DNA of 64,000 nt from Gaiella sp. (GTDB lineage: Bacteria > Actinomycetota > Thermoleophilia > Gaiellales > Gaiellaceae), in assembly GCA_027493885.1 (NCBI GenBank), contig JAOSJZ010000001.1, positions 1,178,001 through 1,242,000 of the forward strand, written 5' to 3'. The notes below the pieces were generated by a model, which worked only from the letters and a program-made list of their open reading frames with translations, was not told where the DNA came from and made no database searches. Position numbers and translations under genes: made by a program. This document shows, piece after piece, positions 46,213-55,071 of the stretch (positions are counted from its first letter, which is position 1; every line of letters begins with the position of its first letter).

Positions 46213-47292
46213 ATGGCGTACACGGTGACACTCGTCCCGGGCGACGGAACGGGCCCCGAGCTGACCGAGGCGACTCGCCGCGTCCTTGAGGCGACCGGGG
46301 TCGAGCTCACCTGGGACGTGCAGCAGGCGGGGGTCGACGTGATGGAGAGCGCAGGGACTCCCCTGCCGCCCGGGACGCTCGACTCGATCAAGCGGAACGG
46401 CGTCGCCCTGAAGGGCCCGATCACGACGCCGATCGGGACGGGCTTCCGCTCGGTCAACGTCGCTCTGCGCCACGAGCTCGGGCTCTACGCGTGCGTCCGG
46501 CCGTGCAAGAGCTACGCCGGCGTGCGGTCGCGCTACGAGGGCGTCGACATCGTGGTCGTCCGCGAGAACACGGAGGACCTCTACGCGGGGATCGAGTTCG
46601 AGTCGGGCACGGACGACGCGCGCGCCGTGATCGAGTTCCTGAACGCGCGCCAGCCGAAGCAGATCAGCGCAACCTCCGGCATCTCGATCAAGCCGCTCAG
46701 CCCGGAGGGCTCGGAGCGGATCGTCCGCTACGCCTTCGACTACGCGCGCGCCAACGGGCGCCGCCGCGTCTCCTGCATCACGAAGGCGAACATCATGAAG
46801 CACACGGACGGGCTCTTCCTCGCGGTGTTCCGCGAGGTCGCGAAGGACTACCCGGAGATCGAGGCGTGGGAGACCCTCGTCGACGCTCTCTGCATGGGGC
46901 TCGTCCAGCGCCCCGAGGAGTTCGACGTGCTCGTTCTCCCGAACCTCTACGGGGACATCATCTCGGACCTGACCGCCGGCCTCGTCGGCGGCCTCGGTGT
47001 CGCGCCCGGAGCGAACATCGGCACCGGGGCGGCCGTCTTCGAGGCGACGCACGGCTCCGCGCCGAAGTACAAGGGCCAGAACAAGGTCAACCCCACGGCG
47101 ATGATCCTCTCGGGGAAGCTCATGCTGGAGCACCTGGGCGAGCGCGACGCGGCCAGGCGCCTCGAGGACGCGGTCGCCGCGGTGATCGCCGAGGGGAAGA
47201 GCGTGACGTACGACCTGAAGCCGACGCGGGACGACCCCACCGCGGTCGGGACCTCGGAGTACGCGGACGCGATCATTGCGCGGCTCGGCTGA
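46213..47292 (+). CDS. icd: Isocitrate dehydrogenase (NAD-type, IDH/IMDH family)
   Basis: 359 residues from ATG 46213 ([20 protein letters not shown]). Family markers are [34 protein letters not shown], the substrate-binding region [28 protein letters not shown] with the catalytic Lys, the metal-binding [19 protein letters not shown] and the [14 protein letters not shown] cofactor loop. Length and the RENTEDLY form fit the monomer-like NAD-dependent enzymes rather than IMDH. It converts isocitrate to 2-oxoglutarate. It is followed 32 bases later by mdh. Confidence 0.93.
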   Translation: MAYTVTLVPGDGTGPELTEATRRVLEATGVELTWDVQQAGVDVMESAGTPLPPGTLDSIKRNGVALKGPITTPIGTGFRSVNVALRHELGLYACVRPCKSYAGVRSRYEGVDIVVVRENTEDLYAGIEFESGTDDARAVIEFLNARQPKQISATSGISIKPLSPEGSERIVRYAFDYARANGRRRVSCITKANIMKHTDGLFLAVFREVAKDYPEIEAWETLVDALCMGLVQRPEEFDVLVLPNLYGDIISDLTAGLVGGLGVAPGANIGTGAAVFEATHGSAPKYKGQNKVNPTAMILSGKLMLEHLGERDAARRLEDAVAAVIAEGKSVTYDLKPTRDDPTAVGTSEYADAIIARLG

Positions 47293-47323
47293 CGCCGAGC
47301 CGCGCCTAGGCCAAGGAGACAAC

Positions 47324-48260
47324 GTGAACGGTAGGAAGAAGGTCACCGTCGTCGGAGCGGGGAACGTGGGCGCGACCTGCGCGCTCGAGCTGGCCCGGCG
47401 CGACTACGCGGACGTCGTCCTCGTCGACATCGTCCCGAACTTCGCCGCCGGCAAGGCGCTCGACATGAACCAGATGGGCTCGATCACGGGCTTCGAGCCG
47501 ACCGTCGTCGGGAGCGAGCGCTACGACGAGACGAAGGGGTCCGACGTCGTCGTGATCACCGCCGGGCGCCCCCGCTCGCCCGGGATGAGCCGCGACGACC
47601 TCGTCACGACCAACGAGGCGATCGTCGCCTCGGTGACGAAGGAGGTCGTCCGTCGCTCGCCGAAGAGCGTGATCGTCGTCGTCTCGAACCCGCTCGACGC
47701 GATGTGCCACGTCGCGCAGGCCGTCTCGGGCTTTCCCAAGGAGCGCGTCGTCGGCATGGCCGGGATCCTCGACACGGCACGCTTCTCCGCGTTCATCGCC
47801 TGGGAGACCGGCTCCTCCGTGAAGGACGTCCAGGCGATGGTGCTCGGCGGCCATGGCGACCAGATGGTCCCGGTGGTGTCCGCCACGACCGTCGGCGGCG
47901 TCCCGCTCGAGCAGCTGACGACGAGGGGGAAGATCGCGAAGATGGTCGAGCGCACCCGGAAGGGCGGCGGTGAGATCGTCGGCCTGCTGGGGACATCGGC
48001 GTGGTACGCGCCAGGCGCGGCGGCCGCGCAGATGGTCGACGCGATCTGCCTCGACCAGAAGCGTGTCCTTCCCTGCACGGCGCTGCTCGAGGGCGAGTAC
48101 GGCGTCGACGGCCTCTACATGGGCGTCCCCGTGCGCCTCGGCGCCGCCGGGGTCGAGGAGATCGTGAAGCTCAAGCTGGGCCCGCAGGAGAAGAAGATGC
48201 TCCGCGAGTCGGCGGCGGCCGTGCGCGAGGTCGTCGGGGGTGCTGACGACGACCGCGTAG
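47324..48260 (+). CDS. mdh: Malate dehydrogenase (stop displaced by a frameshift)
   Basis: Starts at GTG 47324 with AAGGAGAC upstream (VNGRKKVTVVGAGNVGATCA). NAD-binding GAGNVGA, the mobile loop TAGRPRSPGMSRDDL with its Arg, NPLDAMCHVA, and the catalytic His block VLGGHGDQMVPV match LDH-like MDH of about 310 residues. The track runs the frame on to 49018 because the G5 run 48236-48240 seems to carry one extra G. Removing it gives REVVGVLTTTA and a TAG at 48258-48260, 311 residues. The run-on C-terminus is a shadow of the next gene. It oxidises malate to oxaloacetate, and with icd forms one transcript. Confidence 0.93.
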
Positions 48261-48329
48261 GCTCGCACGGTCCGGCGCGGCTCGGCGCTTCATCCGGCCT
48301 GAACACCCACCCGGGTAGCCTTCGCCGCC

Positions 48330-49076
48330 ATGGACCTCGGGCTCGCGGGAAGGACTGCGGTCGTCGGCGGTGCCTCCTCCGGCATGGGCCTCGCGATCGC
48401 CGAGGCCCTCGCCGCCGAGGGGGCGAACGTCGCGATGTTCGCGCGCCGGCGCGACCTGCTCGAGCGCGAGGCCGAGCGCCTGGGCGCGCTCGCGGTCCAG
48501 GGCGACCTGACGATCCCGCAGCACCTCGAGCGGCTCGTGCAGGCAACTGTCGGCGCGTTCGGCGGCATCGACGTCCTCGTCCTGAACGGCGGCGGCCCGC
48601 CGGCGGGAGCGGCGGTGACGATGACGGCCGAGGCGGTCGAGGACGCGGTCGCCCTTCTGCTCACAGCGCACGTCACGCTCGTGGGGCACTGCCTGTCGCA
48701 CCTACGCGAGAGCGGCCGCGGTCGCATCGTCGCGATCGAGTCGTCCTCGGTGCGCGAGCCGCTCCCGAGCCTCGCGCTCTCGAACGCGGTACGACCGGGT
48801 GTGGTCGGGTGGCTCAAGACCCTGGCTCGCGAGCTCGGCCCGGACGGGATCACGGTGAACACGATCGCGCCCGGGTCGATCGACACGGACCGCCTCCGCT
48901 CGCTCCGCGGCCCGGACGGGCCGCCGGCCTCCGAGCTCGAACGGATCCCGGCGCGCCGGCTCGGAACGCCGGCCGAGATCGCGGCCGTGGTCGCCTTCCT
49001 CGCCTCCGACCGGGCTAGCTACGTCACGGGCGCGGTGATCCCGGTCGACGGCGGCCTGACGCGCGGCCTGCTGTGA
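48330..49076 (+). CDS. Short-chain dehydrogenase/reductase without the catalytic Tyr and Lys
   Basis: 248 residues with a Rossmann start (TAVVGGASSGMGLAIAEALAAEG), NGGGPPAG in the place of NAG, and the SDR C-terminal TVNTIAPGSIDTDR...DRASYVTGAVIPVDGGL. The YxxxK active site is replaced: IVAIESSSVREPLPSLALSNAVRPGVVGW has Ser but Leu and Asn where Tyr and Lys normally sit. Enzymes of this divergent branch are often annotated 3-oxoacyl reductase, but the residues argue against ordinary reductase chemistry. It lies 70 bases after mdh and overlaps the Lon-like gene by four bases (GTGA), so it is co-translated. Confidence 0.88.
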   Translation: MDLGLAGRTAVVGGASSGMGLAIAEALAAEGANVAMFARRRDLLEREAERLGALAVQGDLTIPQHLERLVQATVGAFGGIDVLVLNGGGPPAGAAVTMTAEAVEDAVALLLTAHVTLVGHCLSHLRESGRGRIVAIESSSVREPLPSLALSNAVRPGVVGWLKTLARELGPDGITVNTIAPGSIDTDRLRSLRGPDGPPASELERIPARRLGTPAEIAAVVAFLASDRASYVTGAVIPVDGGLTRGLL

Positions 49077-50081
49077 GAGGCTCGACCTCCCGCTGGCTCG
49101 CCCTCTCGGGCGCGGCCCTCCTCGCGGCCGTGCTCTTCCTCCTCGCCACGCTCCCGAGCGGCGACTACCTGTTCGTCCCGAACGGGGCACATCCCGTCGC
49201 CGCGAAGGTCGAGGTCGAGGGGAAGGTCGCCGACGACGGGTCCGGCGGCATCTACTACGTCGACGTCACGGTGCGCAAGGTGCGCTGGCTCGAGCAGCTC
49301 CTGCCGTTTCTACGGCCCGACGGCGCGTCGCTCGTCCCCGCGCACGCCGTCACCGAGCCGGGCGAGTCGTTCAAGGACCGCATCGCCGAGGCGCGCGTCG
49401 AGATGGACCGTTCGGAGCGCGTCGCAGCGGCGGTCGCGATGCGAGCGGCGGGCCTCGACGTCCAGACGTCGCCGCGGGGCGTGCTCGTGGAAGCGGTCGC
49501 CGCCGACACTCCCGCCGCGGACGTGCTCTCGAGCGGCGACAGCATCGTCGCGATGGACGGCGCCGGAACGACGACCGTCGCCCAGCTCCTCGCTGCGACG
49601 AAGCGGCTCGAACCCGGCGACCGGGCGAGCCTTCGCATCCGCCGTGACGGCAAGGTGATCGAGCGGACGGTTCGCACGATCGCCGCCCCCGGCGACGAGA
49701 CGCGGGCGATCATCGGCATCCGGGTCTCGCAGGATGCGAAGATCCGGCTCCCGGTCGCCGTCGACATCGACCTGGGCGACGTCGGCGGCCCGTCGGCGGG
49801 CCTGCCGTTCGCGCTGCAGATCTACCAGGAGCTGGGGCACGACGTCGACCGTGGCCGCCGGATCGCCGCGACGGGGGAGATCGAGCTCGACGGGGGATCC
49901 GGTCGGTCGGGGGATCAAGCAGAAGACGTACGGGGTGCGCTCGTCCGGCGCGGACGTGTTCCTCGTCCCGGCTGGGGAAAACGCGGCCACCGCCCGCCGC
50001 TATGCAGGGGGCTTGCGCGTGATCCCTGTGGAGAGTTTTGAACAAGCGTTGCGCGCGTTGAAAACATTCCCGCAAAAATAG
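49073..50081 (+). CDS. Lon-like PDZ membrane protease (two frameshifts)
   Basis: One N-terminal helix (WLALSGAALLAAVLFLLATL), an outer domain, a PDZ domain near residues 130-205 (SPRGVLVEAVAADTPAADVLSSGDSIVAMDG) and a C-terminal Lon (S16) proteolytic domain with Ser in GGPSAGLPFAL. At G5 runs 49892-49896 and 49909-49913 the frame breaks. One base added to each gives GEIELDGGIRSVGGIKQKT with the catalytic Lys, then SGADVFLVPAGENAATA. Repaired length is 336 residues, as for YlbL-type proteins. Start GTG 49073 overlaps the SDR stop. The last 17 codons are strikingly A+T rich. Confidence 0.88.
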
Positions 50082-50220
50082 TCGATTTCCAGGAAGTTTG
50101 CCCGATAGGGCGACACGCGCAAAATGCGGAGATTTCGTCGGGCGGGGGCTTGCCAGGACCGGCGTGCGCGGACAGAATGCCCGCTGTTCAGCAGGGGAAT
50201 CGCGGGCAGCAGAGGGGTTC
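50030..50220. promoter_or_regulatory. A+T-rich stretch spanning the Lon-like gene end and spacer
   Basis: From the last codons of the protease (TTT GAA CAA, AAA ACA, CAA AAA) through about 50140 the base composition drops well below the neighbours. The spacer has the small hairpin GCCC-GATA-GGGC at 50100-50111 and a pair TTTCC/GGAAG close by, then becomes G+C rich again before the ribosome site GAGGGG of the Cys-rich gene. It may be a promoter/leader region for the 50221 gene. No known riboswitch consensus was recognised. Confidence 0.4.
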
Positions 50221-50406
50221 GTGAGCAAGCGCGGCGTCTCGACATGTGAGGATTGCTACTTCCGGCGCGAGGGCCTGTGCGCTCTTCCCGGGAACACTCC
50301 GTGCCCCACCTTCCGCGCCGCGACGGGGCGGCTCGCACCGCCGACCCAACCCCGCCTCGTCCTGCTGGCGCCGGTACCGCAGGTCGCACACGCCGCGAGC
50401 GCATAG
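50221..50406 (+). CDS. Small Cys-rich (zinc-ribbon-like) protein
   Basis: 61 residues from GTG 50221 with GAGGGG upstream: SKRGVSTCEDCYFRREGLCA then PGNTPCPTFRAA. The four cysteines (CxxC, C, C) resemble short metal-binding 'C..CxY.REGLCAL....PCPTFR' proteins found across bacteria. The C-terminal 30 residues are Pro/Val/Ala rich. The track start (50098) lies in the A+T-rich spacer. It precedes the LapA-domain gene by 9 bases. Confidence 0.65.
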   Translation: MSKRGVSTCEDCYFRREGLCALPGNTPCPTFRAATGRLAPPTQPRLVLLAPVPQVAHAASA

Positions 50407-50415
50407 GATCGGCGC

Positions 50416-50646
50416 ATGAGCGACGCGCCCGACAGGCCCCGGGCGATCCCCTGGAAGCTCGTGCTCTGGGTCGCGATCGCGCTGTACGCACTCGCCGTCC
50501 TGCTCCTCAACGACGACAAGCAGTCGGTCGACTTCGTCTTCTTCACGGTCAACACGCGGCTTCCGTGGCTGATCCTGCTCAGCATGGCGCTCGGAGCGGC
50601 GCTCGCCCTGATCGGCCCGCGCTGGTGGCGGAGCCGCAAGCGCTAG
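50416..50646 (+). CDS. LapA-domain (DUF1049) small membrane protein
   Basis: 76 residues: short charged N-terminus, helix VLWVAIALYALAVLLLNDD, the linker KQSVDFVFFTVNTRLPW, helix LILLSMALGAALALIGP and a basic tail WWRSRKR. The spacing of the two helices around 'V.F.FF...V..PL..LLL...LG' is typical of lipopolysaccharide-assembly protein A (LapA)-type small membrane proteins also present in Gram-positives. Function here is unknown. It is convergent with the aminotransferase gene (4-base overlap). Confidence 0.75.
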   Translation: MSDAPDRPRAIPWKLVLWVAIALYALAVLLLNDDKQSVDFVFFTVNTRLPWLILLSMALGAALALIGPRWWRSRKR

Positions 50647-51721
50647 AGCAGCCTGGCGAGGATGCGAACGCCTTCGGCGATCCGTTCGGGCGGCTCGTAC
50701 GAGAACGCGAGCCGGGCCGAGCTCTCGCCGCCCGCCCCGGCGAAGAAGTCGGTGCCCCGCACGAAGGTGACCCCGGCCTCGGTCGCGCGGCCGAGGAGCT
50801 CGCCGGCGTCGACGCCGCCCCCGAAGTCGACCCAGAGGAAGTAGCCGCCTTCGGGGCGGCTCCACTTCGCAGCGCCCGCGAGCTCCGCGTCGAGCGCCCC
50901 GAGCATCGCATCGCGCTGGCCCCGCAGGATGTCGCGCACGCGGTCGAGGTTCGGGTGGAATCCCTTCCGCTCGAAGAGCTCGTGGACGATCGCCTGCGGC
51001 AGGAGCGGCGGCGAGATGTACGTCGAGACCGCCCGCTCGTCGAACGCTCCGACGAGCGCCTCGGGGACGACGAACCAGCCGACCCGTAGCCCGGGGGCCA
51101 CGGTCTTCGAGAACGACGACGTGAGCGTCACGTGCGTGCCCCCTCGAGCACGTGGAGGCGCGGAGGCGCCGTGCCCTCGTAGCGGACGAGGCCGTAGGGA
51201 TCGTCCTCCAGCACGTCGAGGCCGTACGCGCGCGCGAGCTCGACGATGCGGATGCGGCGTTGCTCGCCGATCGTGCGGCCGCTCGGGTTCTGGAACGTGG
51301 GGATCGTGTAGAGGAACGAGATCTCGTGGCCGCGCTCGAGCTCTGCCTCGAGAGCGTCCGGGACGAGCCCCTCGTCGTCCATCTCGAGCGCCACGACGTC
51401 GATGCCTTGCCAGCGCAGGAGCTTCAGCGGGCGGTCGTAGGTCGGGCCCTCGACCAGCACGCGCCCCGGCCTGCGCGCGAGCTGGACGGCGGCGTAGAAG
51501 ACGAAGCCCTGCAGACCACCCGTGGTCAGGAAGATCCGCGCCGGGTCGACGTCGTGGCGACGGGCGAGCACGTCGCGCAGCGGCCCGTAGCCACCCCCCG
51601 CTCCATACGAGAGGATCGTCGTCCCGTCGCGGGCGAGCGCGACGCGCGCGCAGTCCGCAACGAGCTCGGGGTCGAGGCACGAGGGCGACGGCGCGCCGCG
51701 GGCGAACGAGATCGGGGCCAC
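50643..51721 (-). CDS. PLP-dependent aminotransferase, class I/II (frameshifted)
   Basis: The N-terminal frame from ATG 51721 (MAPISFARGAPSPSCLDP) has YGAGGGYGPLRDVLARRH, FLTTGGLQGFVF, YTIPTFQNPSGRTI and EDDPYGLVRY. At the C5 run 51139-51143 it shifts into THVTLTSSFSKTVAPGLRVGW, which holds the PLP-binding Lys, and the C-terminal SARLAFSYEPPERIAEGV. Adding one base gives 360 codons. The sequence resembles 2-aminoadipate/valine-type aminotransferases related to the MocR C-terminal domain. Substrate is not assignable. There is no pathway neighbour. Confidence 0.88.
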
Positions 51722-51930
51722 GGATCGAGCCTACCGGCGGCCGGACGCTGCGGTCATGCCAGGCGTTCGGACGCGTCCGGAAAGGGCATGGCTCGTGGCG
51801 GCGGCCGACGCCGCTGCTACCCTTCGTCCTACGGTCGGCCACGGTGGCCGGCCCGTGAGATCCGCTTCGTTCGACTCCTCCCGGGCTCGAAGGTCGTAGG
51901 TCTCGAGCCGTTTCACAACACAGGAGTCGC

Positions 51931-53124
51931 ATGTCCCAGAACACGTTCGCCGCGCTCGGCGTGAGCGCGGAACTCCGCGCCGCACTCGAGGCACGCGGCA
52001 TCGAGAGCCCTTTCCAGATCCAGACACGGGCGATCCCGCCGGCGCTTGCCGGCACCGACCTGCTCGCGAAAGCCCCGACCGGCTCGGGGAAGACGCTCGC
52101 CTTCGCAATCCCGCTCGTCGAGCGAGCCCCGCTCGACGACGCGCGCCCGTCTGCGCTCGTGCTCGTGCCCACGCGCGAGCTCGCGGTGCAGGTCTCGGAG
52201 GAGATCGGGAGCCTCGCCGGCGCACGGAGCCTCTCGGTCGCAACGGTCTACGGTGGCGTCGCGCTGCGCCCCCAGGCAAACCGCGCCCGTGACGCACACG
52301 TCATCGTCGCCACGCCGGGGCGTCTCCAGGACCTGATCGACCGGAGGCTCGTCACGCTCGACGCGGTCGAGATCCTCGTGCTCGACGAGGCCGACCGGAT
52401 GCTCGACATGGGCTTCAAGCCGCAGGTCGACCGGATCGTGAAGCGCCTCCCGCGCGAGCGGCAGACGATGTTCTTCTCCGCGACGCTCGACGGCGACGTC
52501 GGCGAGCTGGCGCGCTCGTACACCCAGTCCCCGGCGCACATCGAGGCCGAGCTCCAGAGCCATCACGCGCCGGGCGAGGTCGACCACCACTTCGTCCCGG
52601 TCACCGCCGACACGAAGGTCTCGACGCTGGTCGAGCTGCTCTCGTCCGAGCGCGGGCTCGCGCTCGTCTTCGTCCGCACCAAGCGCGGCGCCGACCGTCT
52701 CGCCCGCAAGCTCGTTCAGCAGGGCGTCAAGGCCGTCGCGATGCACGGCGATCTCACCCAGGGGCAGCGGCAGCGGGCGCTCGAGCGGTTCGAGTCGGGG
52801 CACGTGACCACCCTCATCGCGACGGACGTCGCCGCCCGCGGCCTCGACCTCGACGACGTCACGCACGTGATCAACTTCGACCCGCCCGAGGACGGCAAGG
52901 CCTACACGCACCGCGTCGGCCGCACCGGCCGCGCGGGCCGCTCGGGCACCGGCGTCACGCTCGTGCTGCCCGAGCAGCAGGCGGACATGAGCCGCGTCGC
53001 GCGGCTGAACGGCCAGCACGAGACGTTCGCCTCGACCGGCATGAAGACGGCCGCGCCGCGGCTCGTCTACTCGTCGCGGCGGAGGGGCTCCTGGGGCCCG
53101 ACGAGGCCGCGCCGGAAGATCTGA
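51931..53124 (+). CDS. DEAD-box RNA helicase
   Basis: 397 residues. All helicase motifs are seen: F/Q region GIESPFQIQTRAIPPAL, Walker A APTGSGKT, PTRELAVQ, TPGRL, DEAD, SAT, the C-terminal LVFVRTKRGAD, ATDVAARGLD and HRVGRTGRAGRSG. The tail after residue 370 is short, with a basic end (RRRGSWGPTRPRRKI). It remodels RNA, as in ribosome assembly or cold adaptation. A 209-base leader precedes it containing a GGCCACGG/TGGCC-type hairpin near 51837, but no cold-shock element was recognised. Confidence 0.95.
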   Translation: MSQNTFAALGVSAELRAALEARGIESPFQIQTRAIPPALAGTDLLAKAPTGSGKTLAFAIPLVERAPLDDARPSALVLVPTRELAVQVSEEIGSLAGARSLSVATVYGGVALRPQANRARDAHVIVATPGRLQDLIDRRLVTLDAVEILVLDEADRMLDMGFKPQVDRIVKRLPRERQTMFFSATLDGDVGELARSYTQSPAHIEAELQSHHAPGEVDHHFVPVTADTKVSTLVELLSSERGLALVFVRTKRGADRLARKLVQQGVKAVAMHGDLTQGQRQRALERFESGHVTTLIATDVAARGLDLDDVTHVINFDPPEDGKAYTHRVGRTGRAGRSGTGVTLVLPEQQADMSRVARLNGQHETFASTGMKTAAPRLVYSSRRRGSWGPTRPRRKI

Positions 53125-53128
53125 GCGC

Positions 53129-53470
53129 CTACTCGAAGTAGGTGTCGTCGTGCGAGTACGGCGGCGCGCACATGCACAGCAGGCGCGCGCCGTCGGCTCC
53201 CGCGACGAGCTCGTGCCACGCACCGGGCGGGATCACGACTGCGTCCCCGGCGACGACGTCGCGCGACTCGCCGTCGACCTCGAGCACCCCGCCGCCGGCA
53301 GTGAGGAGGTAGATCTCCTCGGTCACGGCGTGGTAGTGGCGCTGCGTCGCCCGGCCGGGCCCGAGCGATGCCTCGGCCAGTGACTGCACTGCCGTGTGGT
53401 GGAGCTCCCGGATCGTCGAGCCGTCCTTCGTCGTGAACGGCTCGGCGGCGGCGATGGAGCGCAGGTCCAC
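53129..53470 (-). CDS. Cupin-domain protein
   Basis: 113 residues from GTG 53470 (VDLRSIAAAEPFTTKDGS); the track start is upstream. The first cupin motif is RHYHAVTEEIYLLTAGGGVLEVDG with two His and a Glu as metal ligands. The second is DAVVIPPGAWHELVAGADGARLLCMCAPPYSHDDTYFE with another His. It is a single-domain beta-barrel, probably binding a metal ion. Substrate unknown. It is convergent with the helicase (5 bases between stops), and the potassium channel lies 10 bases upstream on the same strand. Confidence 0.88.
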   Translation of the reverse strand: MDLRSIAAAEPFTTKDGSTIRELHHTAVQSLAEASLGPGRATQRHYHAVTEEIYLLTAGGGVLEVDGESRDVVAGDAVVIPPGAWHELVAGADGARLLCMCAPPYSHDDTYFE

Positions 53471-53480
53471 GCGAAGGATG

Positions 53481-53924
53481 CTACGCGTCGTCCCCGGCCC
53501 GCTCGTCGGCGACCCCGCTCGCGGCGGCGAGCGCCTGCTCGATGCGCTCGAGCCGTGCGGAGACCTCCTCACGCGCCAGGCGGTCGCGCTCGGACTGCTC
53601 GGCCTGCACGCGGGCGACGAAGGCGGAGACGATCAGCGAGGCCGCGATCGGGATCGCGCTCACGCCCGCGACCATGAGCAGCGACCCCACGATCCGACCC
53701 GGCGTGGACGTCGGGACGACGTCGCCGTACCCCGTCGTCGTCACGGTCGTGATCGCCCACCAGAGAGCGTTGCGGAACGTCCCGATGCCTGGATCGACGA
53801 GCCGCTCGAAGATCGCCGCCACGAGGGCGAGGGACATCGTGACGACCGCGACCATCCAGATCGCGCGCAGGATCGTGAGCTCCTGGAGGCCACGCTCGAT
53901 CCGCTCTTCAAGGCGTCGTCGCAC
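53481..53924 (-). CDS. Two-helix potassium channel
   Basis: 147 residues: helix 1 (IWMVAVVTMSLALVAAIF), pore helix (NALWWAITTVT) with selectivity filter TTTGYGDVVP, helix 2 (GSLLMVAGVSAIPIAASLIVSAFVA), then a charged coiled-coil C-terminus (EQSERDRLAREEVSARLERIEQAL) that probably sets oligomer state. The GYGD filter marks a potassium-selective channel (Ion_trans_2/KcsA-like). No RCK domain is attached. Confidence 0.93.
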   Translation of the reverse strand: MRRRLEERIERGLQELTILRAIWMVAVVTMSLALVAAIFERLVDPGIGTFRNALWWAITTVTTTGYGDVVPTSTPGRIVGSLLMVAGVSAIPIAASLIVSAFVARVQAEQSERDRLAREEVSARLERIEQALAAASGVADERAGDDA

Positions 53925-53961
53925 GACTCAGGAGTTCGCCCGCACGGCGTCGCTCCCTGCG

Positions 53962-54684
53962 TCAGTCGACGATGCGGAGCGACACCGTCAGAAGCTCCCA
54001 GGCGCTGACCGCGGTCACCACCACGAGGACCGCGGGCACCGCGACCGCGGCGACACGAGCCACGACCCGGTCGAGGCGGGCCGTCCGGAGTGCGAGCGCG
54101 CCGGCCGCGACCACCGCGGCGAAGACGAGCGCAACGGTGCCGGCGAGGGCAGCGACGCAGAGGCCGACCCCGAAGCGCCGATCGCCCCAGGGCTCCCCGC
54201 CGCTCCACCGCTCGACGAGCAGGACGACGACCGCGGCGGCGGCACCGGGAAGGAGCACGAAGAGCGCCACGGCGAGCACCGCGGGCTCGAGGAACGTGAA
54301 GTCGACGCCGTCCTCGTGGACGATGTTCGCCCCTCCGAGCGCAGCCGCGAAGGCCGACCACAGCGGCAGCCTGAGCCGCGCGGGGATCCCGCCTCTGAGC
54401 GCCGCATAGAGCACGCCGTTGATCCCGCCCAGCATCGCCATGGCGAGCACCAGCTGGACCGTGTCGAGCGAGACGACGCCGATCTCGAAGCCGTCGTCGG
54501 AGGTCATCCCGATCACGACGTCGGGCGACGTGAGCCGGAGCAACAGCATCGCGAGCCGGCCGCCGACGCCGCCCACCAGAGCTCCGGCGACGGCACCGGC
54601 TGCGGCGCCGACGAGCACCCACCACGCGACGCTCCGCGCATCCGTCGCAACCCTCCTCGAGCCTCGTGCAGCTGCTGCCTCCAT
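53962..54684 (-). CDS. Multi-pass membrane protein, unknown family
   Basis: 240 residues with about six to seven helices (WWVLVGAAAGAVAGALVGGVGG, LVLAMAMLGGINGVLYAAL, AVLAVALFVLLPGAAAAVVVLL, ALAGTVALVFAAVVAAGALAL and others) and no Cys/His motif. It is divergent from the PadR gene across a 48-base A+T-rich gap, so PadR is likely to control both sides. I do not recognise a family. Confidence 0.75.
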   Translation of the reverse strand: MEAAAARGSRRVATDARSVAWWVLVGAAAGAVAGALVGGVGGRLAMLLLRLTSPDVVIGMTSDDGFEIGVVSLDTVQLVLAMAMLGGINGVLYAALRGGIPARLRLPLWSAFAAALGGANIVHEDGVDFTFLEPAVLAVALFVLLPGAAAAVVVLLVERWSGGEPWGDRRFGVGLCVAALAGTVALVFAAVVAAGALALRTARLDRVVARVAAVAVPAVLVVVTAVSAWELLTVSLRIVD

Positions 54685-54693
54685 GAATGGGAA

Positions 54694-54707
54694 GATATAT
54701 ACCTATC
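54694..54707. promoter_or_regulatory. Candidate PadR operator
   Basis: The 48-base gap between the divergent genes contains GATATATACCTATC, a GATA...TATC dyad that is the most A+T-rich stretch for kilobases. PadR proteins usually bind A+T-rich dyads at their own promoter. The link is inference from position and composition. Confidence 0.4.
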
Positions 54708-54732
54708 CGCAGGGATCTGCAAGACTGCGCCT

Positions 54733-55071
54733 GTGCGACGGAAACCGGGTGCCCTCGTCCCCCTCGAGCGCGCGATCCTCGAGCTCGCCGCGGCGCGCGG
54801 GGGCGGTCCCTTCCACGGGTTCGAGCTCGCCAAGGCGCTCGCGAACGCGAGCCGGTCGCGCACGCTCACCGCGCACGGGACGCTCTACAAGGCACTCGCG
54901 CGGCTCGCCGAGCAGGGCCTGCTCGAGAACGAGTGGGAAGACCCCGACACGGCCCTGCGGGAGGGCCGGCCGCGGCGGCGCCTCTACCGGCTCACCGGCG
55001 CCGGAGCCCGCCGTATCGCCGAGGAGCAGCGCCACACACCCGAGCCACGACCGAGGGCCGCGCTCGCGTGA
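54733..55071 (+). CDS. PadR-family transcriptional regulator
   Basis: 112 residues from GTG 54733 (VRRKPGALVPLERAILELAAARGG). The winged helix shows FHGFELAKALAN, TLTAHGTLYKALARLAEQGLLENEWED with recognition helix and wing, and RRRLYRLTGAGARRIAEE, the classical PadR N-terminal domain. The dimerisation helix is short, so it belongs to the small subfamily. It overlaps the downstream membrane gene by four bases (GTGA), the usual PadR-membrane protein pair, and probably represses this operon. Confidence 0.9.
   Translation: MRRKPGALVPLERAILELAAARGGGPFHGFELAKALANASRSRTLTAHGTLYKALARLAEQGLLENEWEDPDTALREGRPRRRLYRLTGAGARRIAEEQRHTPEPRPRAALA

Noticed and set aside
47276-49018. Apparent fusion of malate dehydrogenase with an SDR-like C-terminus
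   Set aside because: The C-terminal half is off-frame relative to the real SDR gene; the run-on is explained by one extra G at 48236-48240.
53542-54700. Long plus-strand ORF upstream of padR
   Set aside because: Low-complexity Arg/Thr/Asp-rich shadow of the channel and membrane-protein genes; only the last 112 codons are PadR.
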